Of a stretch of DNA of 64,000 nucleotides, positions 57,904 to 64,000 are shown piece by piece. The stretch's first letter is position 1. The number at the start of each line of letters is the position of its first letter. The notes beneath the pieces were generated by a model, which worked only from the letters and a program-made list of their open reading frames with translations, was not told where the DNA came from and did not search any database. Source of the DNA: Dacryopinax spathularia (lineage: Eukaryota; Basidiomycota; Dacrymycetes; Dacrymycetales; Dacrymycetaceae); contig JBBPFI010000002.1 of assembly GCA_037974965.1 (NCBI GenBank), positions 682,001 through 746,000 of the forward strand, written 5' to 3'. The position numbers and the translations under genes are program-made.

Positions 57904-59703
57904 ATGGCGCCCGACCCCATCTACTTCGACCCTCAGCTCGGCTTTGATGCAGACGCCGGCACTCGTGAGACGATCGCGTTACGACACGAGCTGAGCTTGA
58001 TGTTGATGGGCATGACACCGGAGCAAAGGATGGTGGAGCTTGAGCGTATGAGTCGGATCTTCGCGGACATGCGAGATGAGGAAGGGTGAGTGGTCTCCTC
58101 GACGCCCAGCACAACTACATCACTCACCTAGCTCCTGCTAGATCTCCAAGGGGCGCGTCCTCCACACCCCAACGGCGGACCGATCGTGCTCTCCCTCCTC
58201 TCCCTCCTCCCCCTCCTTTCTCTCCTTCTCCTAGCGCTTCCTCGGCATCCTCTGGGTTCATGAATACCCCGCAAGGCTCGCCAGAGGTTCCTGGGCCGCG
58301 TTTGGCTGAGACCGACGATGGCAACAAGGCAGACTCGGAAGCGTTGCCCCTCATTCGTCGCACGAGGACCGGCAGCAAGTCCCCCCTCGCAAATCGCCAG
58401 AAGTCGAGGTCGAGGCCGGTGCTGATTACGGCGGCGGAGATGACGTTGGGTCTGGCGGGTCCCGCCGAGCGTGGCCTAGCTGCGCTCGTGCCTCGGCAGC
58501 AGCTGAGCGAGGGTCACCTGCGGGTGAAGAACTACTTGATGGTAAGTCAGTGATTTGCCAGTAGGGTATCGGATTACTTACCAGTTGCAGGGCGAGGTTA
58601 GGAAGCAAATGTATGCTTTGATTGGCTATGAGGGAGGGATGATGCCCGACGAGTCCCTGCCGCTCATCGGGCTGCCTGGGCAATACCTCGTGCCGAACTT
58701 CTTGGCTGGCATTGCCGACAAGGCGAACGAGCTGATTCGGGCTCGTGCAGCCAGGATGGTGCTCGCAGAAGAGAATGTGAGTCCATCTGTCCGACGCCCA
58801 GCACAACTACATCACTCACCTGATGATGTAGAAGCATCCCGACCGCGTCTTTGAGCCATACAGGTCGGTGTGGCTGAAGAAGGTAGAGCTGGCGGAGCTT
58901 GCCAGGTCGTCTTGGCCGAACATGAAGAAGCTGTTCATGGAATGGCGCAGGCAGCAGGCGGATCCCGAGCTTCGCAATGGGCTTAAGGAACGGCAGATGC
59001 GTCGCAACAGTCGCAGGAATGGAGTGAGTGTGATGTAGTTGTGCTGGATGTCTGGTGGCTCACCTCAATCAGCGCGCCAAGCTGTTCTCCCATGGCTTGA
59101 CTAAGTTCTGCTTGGATAAGACGCTCGATGAGGCGAGCACGAAGCTGCTGATGGTTCATGTCGACTGGGTTGGAGAGGAGTGGAGTGCTGATGAAGATGG
59201 CGAGCAAAACGATCGTTGGCGGGATCTGCTGTTGGAGAAGGGCGCGATCAGTGCCAGTGAGAGAGAGGCGACTCACTTGCGCGTGTTTGAGGAGCGTCGG
59301 CCGGTTTGGATGGACATCAAGGTGAGCGTGCAGGGTATTCAAAGGATAGCAAATGGGTACTTACCATTGTCAGTGCTGGACGTGGATCAAGGACTTGATG
59401 TCGAATTACAAGGATCAGCGTGCTTCGACGAGCGGGTACCGTTACATCCGTACCCGTCGAGTCGACCTGGGACGGGTATCCCATCTCATGCCGTCACCCA
59501 CACCTTACGGGTTCATGCTGGATCCGAAGTGGAGAGAACAAGATCTCCCCAAAATGCGCAACTGGACACCGAGGACGGAGTATCCTTCCCACCTGGATGC
59601 GCACATCTGGGCGGCTGTGGTAGGACGTCCAGTGGTCGCCAAGGTCACGGGGGAGCGGAGGGGAGATGTAGGTGGGCTGGAGGACGGGGAGAGCGACTCC
59701 TGA
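57904..59703 (+). CDS. Accessory protein of copy B
   Basis: Six exons. Exon 1 ends at 58,085, followed by introns at 58,086-58,141, about 58,542-58,590, 58,777-58,831, 59,024-59,072 and about 59,323-59,372. A Pro/Ser-rich stretch (RALPPLPPPPPFSPSPSASS) and basic RRTRTGSKSPLANRQKSRSR precede the conserved blocks. Those are GEVRKQMYALIGYEGGMMPD, YLVPNFLAGIADKANELI, MVHVDWVGEEWSADEDGEQN, FEERRPVWMDIK and YGFMLDPKWREQDLPKMRNW, matching the copy A accessory protein in order. Function is unknown; nuclear, DNA-binding or transposase-partner roles are inference. Introns 1, 3 and 4 each contain the 20-bp motif described separately. Introns 1 and 3 are near-identical over 30 bp. Confidence 0.72.
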
Positions 59704-59809
59704 AGAGGAGTGATGTAGTTGTGCTGGACGGATCGGTGAACTGGATTGAAGACAGGTGAGCAAGCGAATCATGAGGCGTGCAGGGATGGCTTACTCATTC
59801 ATTGTTAGG

Positions 59810-62800
59810 TTACTCTATGCGCTGTGCTATCCCCTCCTCTATGAAGATCAACGTTAGCGTGAAAACCCAAAAAAAAAGAAAAGGAGCAAAAACCAAAAAA
59901 AAAGTCTCGCTCGTCGTGTTGATTAGATTGTTCGGCCGTTCTGTGATCGCCATTAGTATAGCTCTAATACAATCCTTATTGGAAACAGTACTTACCTTGC
60001 TGAGGCCGGTGGTGACCCAAATCTTCGTGCCACGGGTGGTGATGGTGCAACGAGCAGCCATGCCGCAGATGTCGTCCGCCGGGATGAGGAAGTCGGGGCC
60101 GAAGTCGCTGTCAGGCTCTTGATAGCGTCCATGCTGCCAGAAGTCGACTTCGAGCTCCGGGTATGGTCGATAGAGGTCCGCGTGATCAGGGGTCTGTTGC
60201 AAGGGGACGAGCCAGGCCACGAGTACAAAGAGAGGGAGCTCACCGAGCTCCATCGCCGTCTGGTGGTGCTCCAAAACGCCTCTGACCTCGCCGACCCATT
60301 GCGTGCCAGGCTGGAACTGGTATAGAACGAGGGAGTCGGATTTGGAGGGCTTGTCCTCCAGAGATTGGATGATGCGCTTGCCATCCAAGGAGAATTGACG
60401 ATAGAACTTGGCTCGGTTGGTGAGCCAGGTGCTATCGTGAGGGGCGGCTGGATCGCTGGGGAGATAGATGTTGATGTAGTTGTGCTGGCGTCGGTACCAA
60501 CTCAGGAGCATGTCCTGCAGTTGGTGGTCGAGGAAAAGCAGCTTGGGAGTGCCCAACGGGACGCAGCGTCGGGTACGATGCCTTTGCTGACCCTCGTCGG
60601 TGGCTTCGGCGGCCATAGCAGCCAGCGAGCCCGTACGAGCAATGTCGCGCGTGCGTTGCTGCAGCTCGCGGGCCAGTAGGCGGGCCAGCAGGTCTTCTTG
60701 TTGGTTGGCCAGTATGTTATTCTGGGATGTAGTTAGCTGGACGTCGGTGAAGGTGAGAAGGATGGGGCGCACCATGCGAGCCAGGCTCATCTCTCTCTTG
60801 AACTCCCTCGCAAACGTAATCTCGACGGCTCCACCCTTGTGCCCGTTGGTCTCAAAGCCCTTGAGGACCTTGTTGAGCCTCTCGAAGAGGAAGGTCCAGA
60901 AGCCGTGGACAGGGCCAAACCGTCGGATTTGATCGGCCATGTGGGTGATCCAATGGAAGGTGGGCGTGACGTTAGAGTCGCCATAGATCTGATATTGCGG
61001 TTCAGCGGGGTTGGGGAGAAGGGGGAGAGGGCTGGGATCATGTAGTTGTGCTGGATGGCGACGTCCAGCATAAACTACATCAGCTGTCCAGCACACACTA
61101 CATCACCGGGTGATGTAGTTGTGCTGGACGGGGGGCTCACCTGCACATACTCCTTGAAGAAGTCGACATAGAGGTCTGATGCTCGAACAAGCTCGCGTTC
61201 GGTGAGCTCTCGTCTGATATAGATCTTGAGCACGGTCGCCATCTTGAGATAGTTGCTGGCCGCTTCAGGGGGCAGTCGATCCCCTGCATCAAGGAGGATG
61301 GGGGGGAGCTGCATGCAATCAGTGGATGTCATTGCGGGCGACGGGTGATGTGCGTACCACAGCGGGTCCGTAGAGGACAGCCAGTGCACGCCATTCATCT
61401 GAGGTAAGACTCCCTCCTGCGGGCTCACCTATTTTGGTCGGCAGTCGCGCATACCAAGCGGGCATTTCGAACTGCGGCGGTGTGAGCTCGGTGGCAGAGG
61501 AGGCGTGGGAGCTCACCGTGGCCAACGCCTCATGGATCTCATCGAGCTCTCGGCGATTGCCTGCCTGTGTGCGAGCGCGCAAGATCTTGTTCTCCTCCTT
61601 GCCCCCGAGGATCCATACATGGTACCAAAGTGTCTTGGTTAGTCCTGGTAATGCGTGAGCAGGCGTGATGGTGGCAGAAGTGAGCACTCGCCTTGTAGAA
61701 ATGTGTGCATAGGGTCAATGACGCCCATGGTTACCGGATTGAAGTAAGGCAGACGGTGAAACTCTGACCATTGAGCACCGCACTGCGCAAAGTACTTGCT
61801 GATCGTCTTCTTGCTGGCGTTCTCTTCCTGAAGGCGATACATTCTTGCTCCTCGACGCTTGTGAAGTTCTCCATCTCGAGGTTGGGCAGCGTTGCGGTTC
61901 CATCCTTGAGTGAGCATAGACTGGCGGTCGATTTCGCACTGTGTGCATGGTTTCTGATTGTGCCGTTGATCGGCAAAGCCCAGCATCTTGCACAGGGCTG
62001 GGTGGTCGCACACTACTGAGATGATGGCAACGCGAACTCTTCGGCCTGTGAACAACACACCAGGTCAGTTGGTGTGATGTAGTTGTGCTGGACGTCAGGG
62101 ACGCACCAGCTGGGTGTGTGGGGGTAGTGATCTCGATTCCATCTGTCCATAGATGGAGGAGATCGTCGATGAAGGGGCGGAGGAAGCGTTGGAGCTGTTC
62201 GGCGTCCGGCTCCTTGGGACCAGGCAAGATCCCGACGATGCACAAGTTGTGCACTCGATACCTTCGTTCCGGGCTGAGGTTGGCGATGCATATCGAGAGA
62301 GGACCCGTCGAATGAGTCTCTGCTACGCTGGACTGGTTTGGGTTGAACCAGTCCAGCGATACAATCGCTCCCAGGCGCAGTTCGGCGTGTCGGGCTGCAT
62401 CCTCGCGCGAACGAGGAAAGAAAGGTGAGCCATCGGGTGCTTGTAAGTCCCTCCACACGCTGCCGTCTTGCAGGCGAGCGTAGACGTCTCTGGGGGACGG
62501 CGAGTCCAGATAAGACTCGCAATCCTCCTCGAAGCCGGGCTGAGCCAAGAACTCTGGCAACTGCAGAGAGAGAAGGTCGTAGGGGGCCTGTCGGCAAGCC
62601 CGAGGTATACCCGATTTGGGCGCCAGACAGTACAAGGGAGAGCTGCATCGACGGCACAAGCTCTGCCAAGCATTGTGAGGCCCAGCGGCGGCTTGGATCT
62701 CGCCCATCTCCTCGAGGAAGTCGCCGTCCACTTCCGCGACCTCGAAGTGCTCGAAGGACCAACACTGCGGGCACATCGTCTTGACGTCAAAGCGATCAGT

Positions 62801-63757
62801 GAGCTGCAATCGCTTGTACATCGTGTTGAGGGTGCGAGGCGGTGCCGAAGCGAGGCTGAATGTGTCTGCCGGTGGCAGGATGGCGAAGAACTCGAAGATC
62901 GCGTATACAATAGTGGCCAGGAAGGCGCAGGCGACATGAGGGAGTTGGTATCGTGCGTGCATGTGGAGGATGAGCAGGCAGAGCGCTCGCACGCCGGCGT
63001 TTGAGTGCAGAGCCAAGTAAAGGTGGAGCGGCTCCTGCCCAGGTGGTCGGAGCTGTGCCGGAGTGCGTGCCATGGACGCAGGTATGCCCAGGTCTTCCAC
63101 AGGTATACCGTCATCGTCTTGAGGGTGTTCCATGTCGAGAGGAACGGAGGGCGAAGGCAGGGGAGCAGTATCCACTGAGGGTTGGAGGGTAGAGGCGTCC
63201 TGCTGCTGGTGAAACGCGGCAGCAGCAGGAGAGATAGGAGGGGGAGGAGAGGGGGGAGGGGGAGGAGGCGGAGGAGGGGGAGGGGGAGGAGTCGGAGGAT
63301 TAGGAGGAGGGGCAGATAGGGGAGGTGATGTAGTTGTGCTGGATGTTGCACCAGCATAGGCGGTTGGGAGTGCATATGTAGTTGTGCTGGTCGTCGCCCA
63401 CGAATCCAGTCGTCCATCCATGGTCGACTCCGCAGCTCCTTCGCCGTGGATGACCTCCTGAAGGAGGTCGTCCATCTCGACATCGGCTTGATATCGATCA
63501 CTCTGCTCGACGCCAACGCCATGCCCAGGCGCGCCCCAATCTTGATTCGGAGGTTCCAGGGCGGGACATTGTGCACGCAAAGTGGCCATTGCCGCTGCGC
63601 GTTCGTGGTTGCGAAAGGCTTGATGAGCCCACGTTCGACCTTGGGGACGTGCAGGAGTTTTGCAAAGTGGGCAGATACATTGCTTCTCCTTCTTGCTCGT
63701 CGAGATGGCCTTGGGTCTTCCTCCCTGCTTGATCACACCTTTACGTGAGAGGAGCAT
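59810..63757 (-). CDS. Tnp2/CACTA-like transposase, copy B
   Basis: The start at 63,757 opens MLLSRKGVIKQGGRPKAIST, and a zinc-finger-like CICPLCK follows. Then come Pro-rich disorder, paired cysteines (MCPQCWS...LCRRCSS), LRLGAIVSLDWFNPNQ, CDHPALCKMLGF, KPCTQCEID and YFNPVTMGVIDPMHTF. Further on are WYHVWILGGK, GGSLTSDEWRALAVLYGPAV and FHWITHMADQIRRFG... FERLNKVLK. All are collinear with copy A and with the Tnp2 family. Two introns of copy A (after GLDW, and before FRVHNL) are absent here. The intron before the FHW block is 152 nt (60,989-61,140), against 48 nt in copy A, because it holds four copies of the 20-bp motif. Intron 62,046-62,106 also holds one. The last recognised exon ends near 59,990. 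The true stop is uncertain and may lie near 59,810. Confidence 0.78.
61040..61129. repeat. Cluster of four motif copies forming two hairpins
   Basis: Copies at 61,040 (+), 61,063 (-), 61,086 (-) and 61,110 (+) form two adjacent near-perfect inverted repeats with arms of 16-20 bp and spacers of 3-7 bases. The whole lies inside a transposase intron. Confidence 0.9.
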
Positions 63758-63810
63758 GGTGCTGGTGATGTAAGTGCTGGACGTCGGGGCGGGTAAGTTG
63801 ATGAGGCGCA

Positions 63811-64000
63811 CCTTGGCTAGTCAACCCTTTGCTCGTGCCCCACTCCTCCTATCCACCTCAGAGCCCCTTGCCACCACTCACACCAAGCCCCAAAGACTGT
63901 CCTGGACGCCGTTGAGTGAGTCGTGTGCTGTACACTCAGCCTTTGACTGAGGAGGTGAAGGGGTCGGCGATCTCGGGGAGAAGGACTTCGGCCAGGGTCC
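63811..64000. other. Window end
   Basis: No gene is supported upstream of the copy B transposase in the remaining bases. It is presumably copy B's internal promoter region. Confidence 0.4.

Larger units (their letters stand above)
58105..63784. repeat. Dispersed ~20-bp motif family, 13 copies
   Basis: The consensus is GTGATGTAGTTGTGCTGGAC. Plus-orientation copies lie at 59,030, 59,710, 60,472, 61,040, 61,110, 62,074, 63,325, 63,376 and 63,765 (the last shortened). Minus-orientation copies lie at 58,105, 58,797, 61,063 and 61,086 (the last two diverged). Three lie in introns of the accessory gene and five in introns of the transposase gene. Three lie in coding sequence (63,325, 63,376 and 60,472), one 8 bases before the transposase ATG, and one in the gap between gene ends. 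I saw none in copy A or elsewhere in the window. Confidence 0.9.
57500..64000 (-). mobile_element. Copy B: second Tnp2/CACTA-like transposon, inverted, cut by window end
   Basis: It contains the accessory gene (57,904-59,703, +) convergent with the transposase (63,757 down to about 59,810, -), the mirror image of copy A's layout. Proteins of A and B align over their length but are well diverged, so the copies are not a recent duplication. Unit U is absent, and only about 100 bp separates the two gene ends. Thirteen copies of a ~20-bp motif are spread through it. The far end lies outside the window. Confidence 0.6.

Noticed and set aside
1-64000. LTR retrotransposon, LINE or virus-like element
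   Set aside because: I recognised no reverse transcriptase, integrase, capsid or long terminal repeat pattern in any frame I read.
1-64000. tRNA or rRNA genes
   Set aside because: None was recognised by eye. A covariance-model scan would be needed to exclude a tRNA.

Overview
The window looks like an accessory, transposon-rich stretch of a filamentous basidiomycete genome, probably Agaricomycetes. The reasons are host genes cut by many very short introns (about 44-61 nt, GTRNGY...YAG), DUF6532-type proteins, fungal-type nucleotide deaminase-like proteins, and Plavaka, Tnp2/CACTA-like and pogo transposases. I recognised no bacterial operon, no rRNA or tRNA gene, and no LTR or virus-like element.

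Layout. 0-14 kb is a gene block: a DUF6532 protein (+), a deaminase-like protein (-), a complete PIF1-type helicase (-), an F-box-like protein (+) and a long zinc-binding protein of unknown role (+). 14.7-26.6 kb is a satellite array built on a ~133-bp unit, organised into higher-order repeats (1809 bp and 399 bp). An apparently intact pogo/Tigger-type DNA transposon (23,505-25,529, TA target duplication) sits inside it. 27-37 kb repeats the start of the window in mirror image: a second deaminase-like gene (+) faces a second DUF6532 gene (-), with a Plavaka transposase gene between them. 37.9-38.5 kb holds a decayed plasma-membrane H+-ATPase (PMA1-like) pseudogene.

39-64 kb is a nest of related elements. 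Copy A (about 45.3-57.4 kb) and copy B (about 57.5 kb to beyond the window end) are two large Tnp2/CACTA-like elements in opposite orientation. Each has a many-exon transposase convergent with an accessory protein gene, and the accessory proteins are homologous. In copy A the short gap between those two genes is filled by a 2.8-kb unit ('unit U', 52.43-55.27 kb) carrying small membrane-type genes. A free-standing, diverged copy of unit U lies at 39.09-41.06 kb on the other strand.

Copy B carries 13 dispersed copies of a ~20-bp motif in both orientations. They lie mainly in introns and swell introns that are short in copy A. I did not see the motif outside copy B.

The best candidates for something new are the twice-occurring DUF6532/deaminase convergent pair around the satellite, the intron-invading 20-bp motif, and unit U. 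Spliced models were built by hand from splice signals and frame continuity. Exon ends are exact where coordinates are given and approximate elsewhere.
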